A DNA stretch of 64,000 bases from JACVRW01 sp963803085 (GCA_963803085.1 CAWDLE010000021.1:62001-126000), one strand, 5' to 3'. Shown: positions 1-8,805, counted from the stretch's first letter. Numbers and translations are program-made. The notes: generated by a model from the letters alone, not told the origin.

Positions 1-777
1 CGCGGTGACGGCGTCCTCCAGCGCCGCTGCGTGCTGGCCGGGCACCGCTCCGCTTAGCGCCGCGTTGGCTGCCGCGGCAACGGCCTCTCGATGCGAGGCG
101 AGCTCGTCCGCGCCAGAGGAAGCGAGCAGCGCCTCAATCGCCACCCGGCACTGCAGCGCCGCCTCCGCCGGCCGCCCTGCGTTCAGGTCGGCTCGCGCCC
201 TCAGCACGAGCTCCTCGGCTGGGTGAATCTCCTCACGTCCGCCAAGCAGGGCGGCGAAGCGCTCCTCGGGTGCCTCCATCGAGCGCTTCACGCGACGGCC
301 CCCGCGCGGCAGCTCGATGGCCTCCCCGTAACGCCCGTCGGCCACCTCGTGACCGCTTCCGTAACCGATCCGAACCACGAGGGCGCGCTCGCGTGAGACC
401 TCCGCAACGTACGGGTCGGCGGTGGCGGCGCGGTGCGCGCGCAGGGCGCGGTTGAGCACAGACAGGGCGCTATCGACCTCGGCGTCGCGGTCCAGCTCAG
501 CCAGCCAGGCGGCTGGTGATGAGAGTGGGCTGGCGGACACGACCGTGGCCCGCGAGGTGGGGACGGGCTCGGGGTCGGCTTCCTCGATCGAGCGGGGCCG
601 CCGCGCCCCCAGTCGCGCACGCTGAGGCGCGCCCAGCGTGGACAGCACCAGCACCGACTCGACGAGCGCGTCGGGGGCGGGCCGGACCAGGTAGCGGCCG
701 TCGGGCGGCCCGAGCAGGAAGCCGAACTCCAGCTGGACGAAGCCGAACGGGCCCTCGCGGTCGCCGGGCGTGGCCGT
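1..777 (-). CDS. Conserved-looking hypothetical protein, C-terminus beyond the left edge
   Basis: An unbroken minus-strand frame of 259 codons begins just after the stop of the wall hydrolase at 782 and runs off the window. The N-terminus reads GPFGFVQLEFGFLLGPPDG; the rest is acidic and Ala-rich, with helical stretches near the left edge. I recognise no domain. No ATG, GTG or TTG lies between the preceding in-frame stop (inside the hydrolase gene) and a GTG at about residue 42, although the protein-like sequence starts earlier. ACG at 775-777 is the first plausible initiator, so a rare start codon or a local base error is likely. The tight spacing suggests co-transcription with the hydrolase. 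Confidence 0.6.
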
Positions 778-781
778 GGTC

Positions 782-3247
782 CTACTCGCCCTGGTGGGCC
801 TGGCTCGCGCGCTTGCCCTTCTTGGCGGGCAGCGCGTACTTCGACGGCTTGGTCGGCACGACCGGGTTGTCGATCTCGCGCAGGCGCGACATCAGGTCCG
901 ACCACTGCTCGGGGGCGAGCACGGCGAGCGCCTGCTTGCCGAGCTTGCGGTTGGCGCCGAACATCGGCTGGAAGCCGAGGTGGATGTGGTCGTTGTGGTC
1001 GGCCATCGCGAAGGTGGCGCCACCCATCTCGAGCAGCGAGATGATCTGGTGCGGCGCCATCGTGCCCTGGAGCTGCATGACGCGGCGCACGGTCTGTTCG
1101 GTGATGCCTCCGGGCTCCTGGTGGCCGAGGATCGGGATCCCGTTGACCGTGGCGATGTCGACGGCGTTGCCGGAGGAGTGCTCGGAGACGTTGCCGCCGG
1201 CGGTGTAGAAGCCGTGCCCACACTTGAGGGAGGTCACGCCCGGCTTCAGGCCGGACTCGGCGAGGTAGGCAAGCGAGGCGAGCACGCGACGGTCGATCTG
1301 GCCGGAGCGGATGTCGTCACGACCGCACTCGTAGATGTCGATGCGCTCGTCGGAGAGGACCCGCTTCTCCAGCAGCGGCTTCGGCAGCAGCATGATCTGG
1401 CCGATCGACATGGCGCCGGCGTTGTCCTTGCCGTAGAGGACGTTGCGTCCGGAGGCGCGGTAGATCGCCGTGGCCTCGAGCAGCTTCCAGCCATCGAGGA
1501 TCGGCTTCGGGTCGATCTTCGGCGCGCCGCGCCCGGCGGGGCGGATCGAGAACGAAACGTGGGAGGCGGTGCCGGCCTGGGTGCGGCCGATGCGGCCGAC
1601 GATCGTCCCGCCGATCACGCGCGAGCCCTTCTTGAGCGGGCGCAGGCGGACCTTGCTCGGGTCGAGGCCGAAGGGCCGCGAGAAGTAGTTCTTGTAGGTC
1701 TCGTACTTGCCGTTCTTGCGGGTCAGGGCGTCGAGCTGCTGCTCGAGGCCGCCGGCGTCACGCGCGCCCGGGAGATCGGGATGCGCGAACAGGCGCTCCT
1801 TGACCGGGGCGGAGGCCTGGGCAGCGGAGTCCGAGACGTCGCCGCCGCGGTCGCGCTCGGGCTTCTTGTCGGACGTGTCGAGCTGCCGGCCGGCCGAAGC
1901 GGCCTTGTCGGGCTGCGGGTCCGAGTTGGCGCTCATCGCGCTGGCGGTCCTGTTCGGATCCGGGGCGGTGTCGTTCTTGGGGACCGGATAGAGACGCGAG
2001 ACCTCTCCGAGGTGGGCGTACGTGTAGCGGTTCCCGTAGACGTCCTGGAGCACGACGTGGCGGCCGAGCTTCTTGTTGCGGCCGATCGCCTTGATGACTC
2101 CGTCGTTCACGGCGACCACCGGCGAGCCCTTGTCGGCGAAGATGTCGATGCTGCGGCGGGAGTCATCCGACTCGATGACGTTGGCCGCGTTCTCGCCGGC
2201 CTTGACGCGCTTGATGAGCTGCCGCTCGGCGATGTCGTCGGCGTAACGTGCGCGTGCGACGACGGGGAAGCGTCCCTCGGTCAGGCCGGTGAGCGATCCG
2301 ATCAGGTCGGCGGGGACGCCCGCGATCAGACGCGCGCGTAGTAGCACCGAGTCCACGTACCAGTCCGCGTGGTTGTAGGCCCAGATCGCGGCGCGCACGT
2401 CGTTCTCGTAGTTGGCGGCCTTGAGGTAGCGGGCTGCGGAGAAGATCGCGTCGACTGGGTTGAACGGATCCTTGCGGCCGTCCTTGTTCGCGTCCGTGCC
2501 GTACATCTTCCAGGTGGCCGGCATGAACTGCATCCAGCCGAGGGCGCCGGCGGATGACACGTTCAGGTTGCGTCCGTAGTCCGTCTCGATCTCGTTGATA
2601 GCCGCGAGGACCTCCCAGCGCACGCCGTACTCGATGCCGGCGGCCTGGTAGATCGACAGGAGGAAGGGCGGCACGCGGAACTTGCGGATCATGAAGTTGG
2701 GGACCCCGGTGGCCGTGGAGGGGCCGGGCAGGACGTCGACGAAGCCGGGGTTGCTCGGCGTGGGCGTGCCGTCGGCGTTGCGAAGGGGCGAGCGGCGGCC
2801 GCGACGCTTCGCGCGCGAGATCTCATCCTTAGCTCGACCCTCGACCTCGCCGACGAGCTCGCGGGTGCCATCGCTGTTGCGCTTAACACGCTGTCCCGAG
2901 TCGGAGCGCTCCTGCGGCGAGCCGCCGTTGGAGCTCGGCCCGTTGTCGTCCTGCGGAGCCGGCGCCGGCTTGTCCGTCTCGGGCGGCTTCGGAACGCTGG
3001 GCGTGGTTGGCGTAGTGGGCGTGGTCGGCGTGGGCGGCGCGGGCGGCGGGACCGGCGTGCCGGGCAGTTGGATGTCGTCGAGCGACGAGCCGGGCGGCAC
3101 GTCGACCTGCACGGGCACGACCGAGCCGTCGGCGAGCCGGACGTAGACGGTCTGCGTCTGCGCGGCCGCGGGGATGCTGAGCGCGGTGAGCCCGGCCACG
3201 ACAAGGAGGCCTGCTGCAAGCAGGAGCGTGATAACGCGCGTCTTCAT
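782..3247 (-). CDS. Secreted multidomain peptidoglycan hydrolase: lytic transglycosylase + degenerate M23 + M15-like
   Basis: 821 residues, started at the ATG that opens a signal peptide (residues 1-30, ending IPAAAQ). Then come a short beta region, a Pro/Thr linker (63-90) and a basic linker. Residues 193-310 are an MltB-type SLT domain with INEIETDYG (predicted catalytic E221) and GALGWMQFMPATW. Residues 366-413 and 540-570 resemble an M23 LytM fold, but the first HxxxD histidine is replaced (RRSID) and the HxH motif reads HVS, so zinc binding is doubtful. Residues 670-760 look like an M15/extensin-type zinc peptidase (H690, D697, DHIHLGF at 753-759). It probably cuts both glycan and peptide outside the membrane. 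A longer N-terminus in frame exists but would bury the signal peptide. Confidence 0.85.
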   Translation of the reverse strand: MKTRVITLLLAAGLLVVAGLTALSIPAAAQTQTVYVRLADGSVVPVQVDVPPGSSLDDIQLPGTPVPPPAPPTPTTPTTPTTPSVPKPPETDKPAPAPQDDNGPSSNGGSPQERSDSGQRVKRNSDGTRELVGEVEGRAKDEISRAKRRGRRSPLRNADGTPTPSNPGFVDVLPGPSTATGVPNFMIRKFRVPPFLLSIYQAAGIEYGVRWEVLAAINEIETDYGRNLNVSSAGALGWMQFMPATWKMYGTDANKDGRKDPFNPVDAIFSAARYLKAANYENDVRAAIWAYNHADWYVDSVLLRARLIAGVPADLIGSLTGLTEGRFPVVARARYADDIAERQLIKRVKAGENAANVIESDDSRRSIDIFADKGSPVVAVNDGVIKAIGRNKKLGRHVVLQDVYGNRYTYAHLGEVSRLYPVPKNDTAPDPNRTASAMSANSDPQPDKAASAGRQLDTSDKKPERDRGGDVSDSAAQASAPVKERLFAHPDLPGARDAGGLEQQLDALTRKNGKYETYKNYFSRPFGLDPSKVRLRPLKKGSRVIGGTIVGRIGRTQAGTASHVSFSIRPAGRGAPKIDPKPILDGWKLLEATAIYRASGRNVLYGKDNAGAMSIGQIMLLPKPLLEKRVLSDERIDIYECGRDDIRSGQIDRRVLASLAYLAESGLKPGVTSLKCGHGFYTAGGNVSEHSSGNAVDIATVNGIPILGHQEPGGITEQTVRRVMQLQGTMAPHQIISLLEMGGATFAMADHNDHIHLGFQPMFGANRKLGKQALAVLAPEQWSDLMSRLREIDNPVVPTKPSKYALPAKKGKRASQAHQGE

Positions 3248-3630
3248 CCTTGCTGCTCTAGGCCCTCCCTCGGGACGCCGCAGACGACCGCGCGTAACCG
3301 CGCGCGACTTTTCGCCACCTGCTGCGGCCTGAACGGTACTTGAGGGCTTTGTGCTGTGCAACGGGGAACCGTGGGGTCGGGACGGGGTATCCGCCCGGGG
3401 GCGGGTATGCGAGATCTCGTCGTTGTATCGACCGACCCTGCCCATAACTTCAATACCGCCCTCCCGCGGACTGGACACCCTTCAAATGCCGGATGCATCG
3501 TCCAGGTGAGGCATATGTTCCTGCGGGGGAGCTATTCAAACGTGCATAAGGGTCAAGTCGAGGGTTAGGGTATCCCTCCGAGGCGCCCTCTGGGAGTCTC
3601 TCCCGAGGCAGTGATGTACCCTCCGCCGCA
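3248..3630. other. Divergent intergenic region with one promoter candidate
   Basis: 383 bp between the divergent hydrolase (minus) and the phasin-like gene (plus). The only element I can point to is the minus-strand promoter-like pair listed separately at 3424-3453, which would leave a leader of roughly 170 nt before the hydrolase ATG. That leader contains a short CGCGCG/CGCGCG hairpin. The plus-strand gene has no clear Shine-Dalgarno site before its ATG. I found no RNA gene and no riboswitch I could name. Confidence 0.4.
3424..3453 (-). promoter_or_regulatory. Candidate sigma-70 type promoter for the wall hydrolase
   Basis: Read on the minus strand, TTGAAG (3453-3448) and GATACA (3429-3424) are separated by 18 bp, a near-consensus housekeeping arrangement. 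The hydrolase start lies about 170 nt downstream. This is pattern matching only. Confidence 0.3.
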
Positions 3631-4077
3631 ATGGCGGCCCCAGAGCAGGACGAGCGCTTCGTCGACCGCCTCTCCCGGCAGGGTGAGGAGGCACTCGGCA
3701 AGATCGCCGAGGAACTGATCTCGAATCCAGTCATAAACGGCGCAATCGCCCGCGCCTTCGAGGCGCGCGAGAAGGCCGTCCAGGCGCAGGAGGCTGCCAT
3801 GGGTGCTCTGAACCTACCTTCGGCCGCCGACATCGAGCGGGTCACGCGACGGATCAGGTCCGTCTCGCAGCGCCTCGAGGGAATCGAGGACGCCATCGAC
3901 CGGCTCGACGAGCGGGTGGCAGGTGCCGCAAGCGCGTCGGGCGACCAACGCCTCGCAAGGATCGAGGCCCGGCTCGACGAGATGAGCCGCGACCTCGCCG
4001 CGCTCTCCGCGCTCGTGGCTCCCGGTGAGGAGCCCATGCCGCGTGCGCAGGAGCGCCTCACCGTCACGGACTCCTGA
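3631..4077 (+). CDS. Phasin-like coiled-coil protein
   Basis: 148 residues, almost all predicted helix, acidic, with heptad-like stretches (RIRSVSQRLEGIEDAIDRLDE and ARIEARLDEMSRDLAALSAL). It has no signal peptide or membrane segment. Architecture and composition resemble phasins, or the poly(3-hydroxyalkanoate) synthase accessory subunit family, that coat storage granules. The gene at 4831 is of the same general type. The start is the ATG directly after GCCGCA with no obvious ribosome site, so translation may be leaderless. The 3' end overlaps the convergent phosphorylase by 14 bp. The phasin assignment rests on resemblance alone; a generic coiled-coil scaffold is possible. Confidence 0.65.
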   Translation: MAAPEQDERFVDRLSRQGEEALGKIAEELISNPVINGAIARAFEAREKAVQAQEAAMGALNLPSAADIERVTRRIRSVSQRLEGIEDAIDRLDERVAGAASASGDQRLARIEARLDEMSRDLAALSALVAPGEEPMPRAQERLTVTDS

Positions 4078-4774
4078 GCGCCGCGTAGCCGGCCTCGCCC
4101 ACGCGCACGCCCAGCTGCTCCAACTCGTCCGGGCCCATCCGCCGCGAGCCGTTCGAGGACGGCACGTCGGAGACACCCAGGACGCAGGCTGCGGACACGC
4201 CGCGCCGCGCTGAGATCTGCAGGATGGTGGCGGCCTCCATCTCGACGGCCACGGCGCCCTGCTCCATCCATCCGGCCGCGGCTCCGTCGCGTGGGTCGTA
4301 GAAGAGGTCGCTGGTCGCGATCGTCGCCGGGCGTGCACCGGCCGCCACCAGCCGCTCGAGCAGCTCGGGGTCGGGCTCGAGGAGAGCGTCGGCGCCGAGC
4401 GCTGCGCTGGTGCCATCAGCGGGGAGGACTGACGCGGCGGCCAGCAGCGTCCCGAGCTCGAGTTCCGGATCCAGTGCGCCGCAGGTGCCGATCCGGACGA
4501 GCCGCGTGGCGCCGAGCGCGATCAGCTCCTCGCAGACAATGGCCGCGCTCGGGCCACCCATGCCGGTGGCCTGCACAGTCAGCGGCTCACCGTCCGGCGC
4601 GATCCCGGTGTAGCCCCATAGTCCACGCGCGTGGTTGAACATCTTCGGCGGCGTGTCGAGCAGCACCTGGGCCACCGCGAGCGCACGTGCCGGATCACCT
4701 GGCAGCAGCACGCGTTCGGCCAGCTCGGCGGTGGGTCGGAGATGGTTCGGGCGGACTTTGTGCTGGAGAGCCAA
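4064..4774 (-). CDS. Nucleoside phosphorylase, trimeric/hexameric NP-I family (DeoD/Udp-like)
   Basis: About 236 residues if the TTG at 4772-4774 is used; a TTG at 4849 would add 25 residues and overlap the divergent gene. Family landmarks are all present: LLPGDPARA (phosphate loop), GMGGPSAAI, RIGTCGAL, AVEMEAA (ribose-binding Met-Glu) and GVSD near the C-terminus, where the base-recognition Asp sits in DeoD-type enzymes. It should cleave purine nucleosides or uridine with phosphate in the cytoplasm; substrate cannot be read from sequence. It is separate from the nucleoside locus at 13.6-25 kb, which has its own unrelated-fold PunA. Confidence 0.82.
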   Translation of the reverse strand: MALQHKVRPNHLRPTAELAERVLLPGDPARALAVAQVLLDTPPKMFNHARGLWGYTGIAPDGEPLTVQATGMGGPSAAIVCEELIALGATRLVRIGTCGALDPELELGTLLAAASVLPADGTSAALGADALLEPDPELLERLVAAGARPATIATSDLFYDPRDGAAAGWMEQGAVAVEMEAATILQISARRGVSAACVLGVSDVPSSNGSRRMGPDELEQLGVRVGEAGYAALRSP

Positions 4775-4830
4775 GAGAGCTGCACAGTAGTGAGAGCCGG
4801 TGGTTACAGCGCCTGGGTAACCTCCGGCGG

Positions 4831-5271
4831 ATGGCCAAGCCTCCGACAAACCTCCGCGACGCCGTCGAGAAGACCGTCGAGGCCACGCTTGGCTCGGCGG
4901 GGCGCAGCCGGTCGGCCGCCCAGGGTGCGCTCGACGACCTCGTCGAGTCGGTCGAGGACCTTCGCAAGGGCGCCGAGGAGCGCATCTCGCGCGGGCGCCG
5001 CTCCGTGACGGATGTGCTCGAGGGTCGGCGCCCCGCCACCTCCGACGACATCAAGGAGCTGAAGGCCGAGCTGGGCGCGATCGGTCGCCGAATCGACAAG
5101 CTCGAGGAGCGGTTGCCGGCCAAGCGCGGGGCTTCCAAGACGCGCGCGCGCGCGAAGGCGCCCGCGAAGTCCACGCCCGCGAAGTCCACCTCCACGCGCG
5201 CGAAGTCCACCTCCACGCGCGCGAAGCCGGCGTCCAAGCGCGCGAAGCCGTCCTCCAAGCGCGCCACCTAG
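4831..5271 (+). CDS. Phasin-like protein with Lys/Ala/Ser-rich basic tail
   Basis: 146 residues. Residues 1-95 form a helical, coiled-coil region (LDDLVESVEDLRKGAEERI; IKELKAELGAIGRRIDKLEE) like the protein at 3631. The last 45 residues are a low-complexity histone-H1-like tail made of near-repeats of AKST/STRAK and KPxSKRAK, visible in DNA as imperfect 15-24 bp repeats from about 5158 to 5264. Such tails occur in phasin/PhaF-like proteins that bind DNA as well as granules, so a granule-nucleoid tether is a reasonable guess. Its stop codon overlaps the next gene's GTG by one base, implying an operon with the epimerase-like and acyltransferase genes. Confidence 0.7.
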   Translation: MAKPPTNLRDAVEKTVEATLGSAGRSRSAAQGALDDLVESVEDLRKGAEERISRGRRSVTDVLEGRRPATSDDIKELKAELGAIGRRIDKLEERLPAKRGASKTRARAKAPAKSTPAKSTSTRAKSTSTRAKPASKRAKPSSKRAT

Positions 5272-6230
5272 TGACCGGCCGCCGGGTGCTGATCACCGGC
5301 GTGGGCAGCCACGTGGGAAGCCTCCTCGCCGCTCAGCTCGAGCGCGATCCCGACGTGGAGTACGTGGCGGGGCTCGACACCCGCCGCCCCAAGGTCCCGC
5401 TCGAGCACGCCGAGTTCATCGACGCCGACATCCGCGACCCGGAGATCGGCCGCCTGATCCCTGCCACCGGAGTGGACACGATCGTGCACGAGCAGATCGT
5501 CCGGCAGCCCGGTCCGGGGATGTCGCCGCGTGCCATGCACGACATCAACGTGATCGGCACGCTCCAGCTGCTCGCTGCCTGCGAGCGCGTGCCTACCCTG
5601 CGCACGATCGTCGTGCGCGGCTCGGCCGGCGTGTACGGCGCCGAGCCGCAGGCGCCTCAGTTCTTCAAGGAGGAGATGACCCGCCTGTTCCCGCTGAGGA
5701 CGCGCTTCCAGCGCGACGTCGCGGAGATCGAGAACTACTTCGAGACCTACGCGCGCAGGCACGAGGGCGTGGACTGCACGATGCTCCGCTACCAGCCGGC
5801 GATCGGTCCCGGCATGCGCACGCAGATCACGCGCTACCTCTCGCAGCCGGTCTGCCCGACGTTCATGGGCTTCGACCCGCGCATCCAGCTCGTGCACATC
5901 GACGATGCGCTCGAGGCGATCGTCGCCGCGGTGCGCAACCCGGTGCGGGGCGCCGTGAACGTGGCGGGCCCCGGAACCATCGGGCTCACGCGGATGATCC
6001 GGCTCGCGGGCAAGCACGCGTTGCCGATAGCGGCCCCTCTGTTCGGCGCCGTGACGTCCACCGGCCAGCGGCTCGGCCTCGACACCCAGTCCGACGACTT
6101 CCAGCGCCTGCTTCGGTACGGCCGCGGCGTGGATACGCGCAGGCTCACCGAGGAGGTCGGCTACACGCCGCGCCGTTCGACGGTGGATGCGGTGGAGAGC
6201 TGGGCGGGGCAGTCGAGGGCGGCCGCATGA
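5271..6230 (+). CDS. NAD-dependent epimerase/dehydratase-like extended SDR, catalytic dyad missing
   Basis: 319 residues. The Rossmann start VLITGVGSHVG is intact. The usual YxxxK catalytic dyad should fall in the segment LRTRFQRDVAEIENYFE, where Tyr and Lys are replaced by Phe and Asp/Val, so ordinary SDR chemistry is doubtful. The pair epimerase-like protein + PlsC-type acyltransferase resembles the mycobacterial Rv0501-Rv0502 arrangement (from memory). GTG start overlapping the previous stop by one base; 4-bp overlap with the acyltransferase. It may be a nucleotide-binding partner or a sugar/lipid-modifying enzyme. Function not established. Confidence 0.8.
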   Translation: MTGRRVLITGVGSHVGSLLAAQLERDPDVEYVAGLDTRRPKVPLEHAEFIDADIRDPEIGRLIPATGVDTIVHEQIVRQPGPGMSPRAMHDINVIGTLQLLAACERVPTLRTIVVRGSAGVYGAEPQAPQFFKEEMTRLFPLRTRFQRDVAEIENYFETYARRHEGVDCTMLRYQPAIGPGMRTQITRYLSQPVCPTFMGFDPRIQLVHIDDALEAIVAAVRNPVRGAVNVAGPGTIGLTRMIRLAGKHALPIAAPLFGAVTSTGQRLGLDTQSDDFQRLLRYGRGVDTRRLTEEVGYTPRRSTVDAVESWAGQSRAAA

Positions 6231-7156
6231 ACGAGGGCACCGCGATCGCATTCATGCGGCGGCTTCGGGCCGGGCTCGATTCCGGGCTCGAGCTGCCGGA
6301 GGCGATCACCCGCGGCGCGGCGGCGCTCCCGCACGATGCGCGTGAGACCGTGGAGCGGATCCTCGACCGGATGGACGGCGACTACTCGGAGGACGAGTGG
6401 GGCTTCGACGAGGACTTCGCCGAGCTGGTCGAGCCGTTCTTCGCGTTCCTGTATGAGTCGTGGTGGAGGGTGAAGGTCGAGGGCGCCGAGCGCGTGCCTG
6501 CTCACGGGCGGGTGCTGCTCACCTCGAACCACGCGGGCATCCTGCCCTGGGACGCCACGATGATCTCGATGGCGCTCTTGCGCGAGCACCCGCTGCCGCG
6601 CCACCCGCGCTTCCTGGTGCTCGACTGGGCCTTCGACCTGCCGTGGATCTCCGGCGCGATCCGCAAGGTCGGCGGCGTGGTCGCGTCGCCGTTCAACGCG
6701 CTGCGGCTGCTGGAGCAGGACCAGCTCGTGGCGGTCTTCCCCGAGGGCGTGAAGGGCACGGGCAAGGCCTTCTCTGAGCGCTACCGGCTCCAGCGCTTCG
6801 GCCGCGGCGGCTTCGTGGAGATCGCGCTGCGCACCGGCGCACCCATCGTGCCGGTGGCGGTGGTGGGCAGCGAGGAGATCTACCCGAAGCTCGGCGACAT
6901 CCCGTCCCTGGCCCGCATCCTCGGCGCACCCTTCTTCCCGCTCACTCCCACCTTCCCCTGGCTCGGCCCGCTCGGCGTGGTGCCGCTGCCGTCGAAGTGG
7001 CGGATCGAGTTCCTGGAGCCGATCGAGACCGCTTCCTACGGGCCTGAGGCCGCCGACGACCGTGCGCTGGTCCTCGAACTGTCCGAGCGTGTCCGCGGCG
7101 AGATACAGCAGGCGCTCTACGCGAACCTCGTACGCCGCGGCCCCGCCTTCATATAA
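6227..7156 (+). CDS. PlsC-type phospholipid/glycerol acyltransferase
   Basis: 309 residues. The acyltransferase motif I region is TSNHAGILPWDA (H102, D109; the spacing is six rather than the usual four residues), and the FPEG substrate motif is at 171-174 (AVFPEGVKGTGK). It probably acylates a glycerophosphate or lysolipid at the inner face of the membrane, using acyl-CoA or acyl-ACP. ATGA overlap with the upstream gene shows translational coupling. Together with two phasin-like proteins and the epimerase-like protein this looks like a lipid or storage-granule operon. Confidence 0.85.
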   Translation: MNEGTAIAFMRRLRAGLDSGLELPEAITRGAAALPHDARETVERILDRMDGDYSEDEWGFDEDFAELVEPFFAFLYESWWRVKVEGAERVPAHGRVLLTSNHAGILPWDATMISMALLREHPLPRHPRFLVLDWAFDLPWISGAIRKVGGVVASPFNALRLLEQDQLVAVFPEGVKGTGKAFSERYRLQRFGRGGFVEIALRTGAPIVPVAVVGSEEIYPKLGDIPSLARILGAPFFPLTPTFPWLGPLGVVPLPSKWRIEFLEPIETASYGPEAADDRALVLELSERVRGEIQQALYANLVRRGPAFI

Positions 7157-7185
7157 AAGGGCAATTCGGCCGATATTTGGCGGAG

Positions 7186-8805
7186 ATGCAAAAACTTGCC
7201 GTCCTGCTAGCGGCGCTGGCCTCACTACTCCTGCCCGGATCGGCTCTCGCCGCGCCGGGTGACCCCTGGGTCGCATACGTCGCGAACTCGGTGGTGACCA
7301 AGCAGTCGGCGGCTTCCCCGGTGGTCCTCAGGGCGAACCCCGCCACCGGCGCGCTCACGGAAATCTCGCGCAACGGGCTGCAGGGTGATCTGTTCCGGCA
7401 TCCGTACGACATCGCGGTGGCCGCGGACGGCAGCCTGCTGGTGGCCGACATGGGTTCGTACGCCACACCGTCCGACCGGACTCCGGACGGGCGCCTCATC
7501 CGGGTGGACCCGGTGACCGGCCAGCAGTCGCTCGTGACCTCGGGCAACCTGCTCGTGGATCCGGCCGGCCTCGCGATCGCCCCGGGCGGGCTCATCTACG
7601 TGATCGAGAACGTGGGGACGATCGGACAGCCGGGCGTCGTGAGCGTGGACCCGGCGACGGGCGCGCAGACGCTCGTAACCCAGGGCGGGCAGCTCTGCTA
7701 CCCGTTCGGCATCGCCGTGCATCCGAACGGCTCGGTGCTCGTGACCGACTACGGCGACTTCAGCGACGGCACCACCGTCATCAACTGCACCCACGACTTC
7801 GGCGCGCTCGTGAAGGTGGACCCGGTCACCAAGGGCCAGTCGATCCTCTCGCGCAATGCAGCTCAGTGGGGCAACCTGCTGCGCAACCCGCTCGGAGTGA
7901 CGGTGGAGCCGGGCGGGCGCATCCTGCTCGTGAACCAGAACGGCGGGACCGCGCTGGTGGCCGTGAACCCGGAGACCGGTGTGCAGGACGCGGAGACCAC
8001 GAACACAGGGACCGACCGGCTGGTCCTGCCTCAGCGCCCTGCCCTTACGCCGGACGGCGACGTGGTCGTGAGCGACTTCACGCTCGACGATCTGGAGGGC
8101 GGGCTCGTGTCCGTGGACCTGCCCGACGGCGGGCAGAGCATCCTGCGCCAGGACCGCCAGCTCTTCAACAACCCGCTGGGCGTGGCCGTGGTGACCAACC
8201 GCGAGCCCGTGGCAGCGCTGTCGGTATCGCCCGCCAAGGTGGCCGGCGGCCGCCAGGTGAGCCTCGACGCGTCCGGTTCGCGCGACCCGGAGGGGCTCCA
8301 GCTCCGCTACGCCTGGGACCTCGACGGCAACGGCAGCTTCGAGACCGACGGCGGCACGAGCCCCACGATCACGCACGCGTACAGCGGGACCACCACGTTC
8401 ACCCCGCGTGTGCGCGCGAGCGACCCGCACGGCGCCTCCGGCACGGCCGGCGCGCCGCTCAGCATCGACTCGATCCGCCCGGTGATCAGCGCACTCAGGG
8501 TGCGCGGCTTGACGATCACCTACCGGCTATCCGAGCCTGCGCGCGTGACGATCCAGCTACAGCAGCAGAAGGGCAAGCGCTGGCGCACGATCCGGGTGCT
8601 GCGCCACAACGGAAAGGCAGGGAAGAACCGCCTCTCGGCACAGAGCCGGGCGCGAGGGGCGAAGCGCACGCGCCGCGTGCGTTATCGCGCCGAGGCGGTG
8701 GCGGTCGACGCTGTCGGAAACCGCTCGCGCCCGACACGCCTGCGCCTCTCGGCAAAGGCCGCGAAGAAGCTGCGCCAGCGCCACCGCGCGCGCCCGCGCC
8801 GCTAG
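7186..8805 (+). CDS. Secreted beta-propeller (NHL/SMP-30-like repeats) with PKD domain and basic tail
   Basis: 539 residues from the ATG just after GGCGGAG; a TTG nine bases upstream is an alternative. The signal peptide ends SALAAPG. Residues about 25-340 consist of repeating DPATG / VAxxPxGxxLVxDxG units typical of a six-bladed propeller. Residues about 345-430 are a PKD domain (DASGSRDPEGLQLRYAWDLDG). The last 100 residues are a basic Ig-like segment ending in an Arg-rich tail (RQRHRARPRR), a pattern I regard as common in this lineage. Likely an extracellular binding protein; no enzymatic residues are evident. The stop shares CTAG with the convergent gene. Confidence 0.8.
   Translation: MQKLAVLLAALASLLLPGSALAAPGDPWVAYVANSVVTKQSAASPVVLRANPATGALTEISRNGLQGDLFRHPYDIAVAADGSLLVADMGSYATPSDRTPDGRLIRVDPVTGQQSLVTSGNLLVDPAGLAIAPGGLIYVIENVGTIGQPGVVSVDPATGAQTLVTQGGQLCYPFGIAVHPNGSVLVTDYGDFSDGTTVINCTHDFGALVKVDPVTKGQSILSRNAAQWGNLLRNPLGVTVEPGGRILLVNQNGGTALVAVNPETGVQDAETTNTGTDRLVLPQRPALTPDGDVVVSDFTLDDLEGGLVSVDLPDGGQSILRQDRQLFNNPLGVAVVTNREPVAALSVSPAKVAGGRQVSLDASGSRDPEGLQLRYAWDLDGNGSFETDGGTSPTITHAYSGTTTFTPRVRASDPHGASGTAGAPLSIDSIRPVISALRVRGLTITYRLSEPARVTIQLQQQKGKRWRTIRVLRHNGKAGKNRLSAQSRARGAKRTRRVRYRAEAVAVDAVGNRSRPTRLRLSAKAAKKLRQRHRARPRR

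Noticed and set aside
770..2341. Long plus-strand open frame opposite the wall hydrolase
   Set aside because: The minus strand encodes clear SLT/M15 motifs; the opposite frame is low-complexity Gly/Ala/Arg/Val with no domain, as expected from high-GC shadow frames.
3248..3500. Possible cyclic-di-AMP (ydaO) riboswitch upstream of a wall hydrolase
   Set aside because: A GGGGAACC-like string exists but on the strand leading away from the hydrolase, and the other conserved ydaO segments could not be found.
4817..4825. GGAGGTTAC on the minus strand as ribosome site for the phosphorylase
   Set aside because: No in-frame start codon follows at a usable distance; the TTG at 4774 is 40 nt further on.
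5158..5264. Short tandem repeats as a CRISPR or satellite array
   Set aside because: They encode the in-frame AKST/KRAK tail of the phasin-like protein; no spacer structure.
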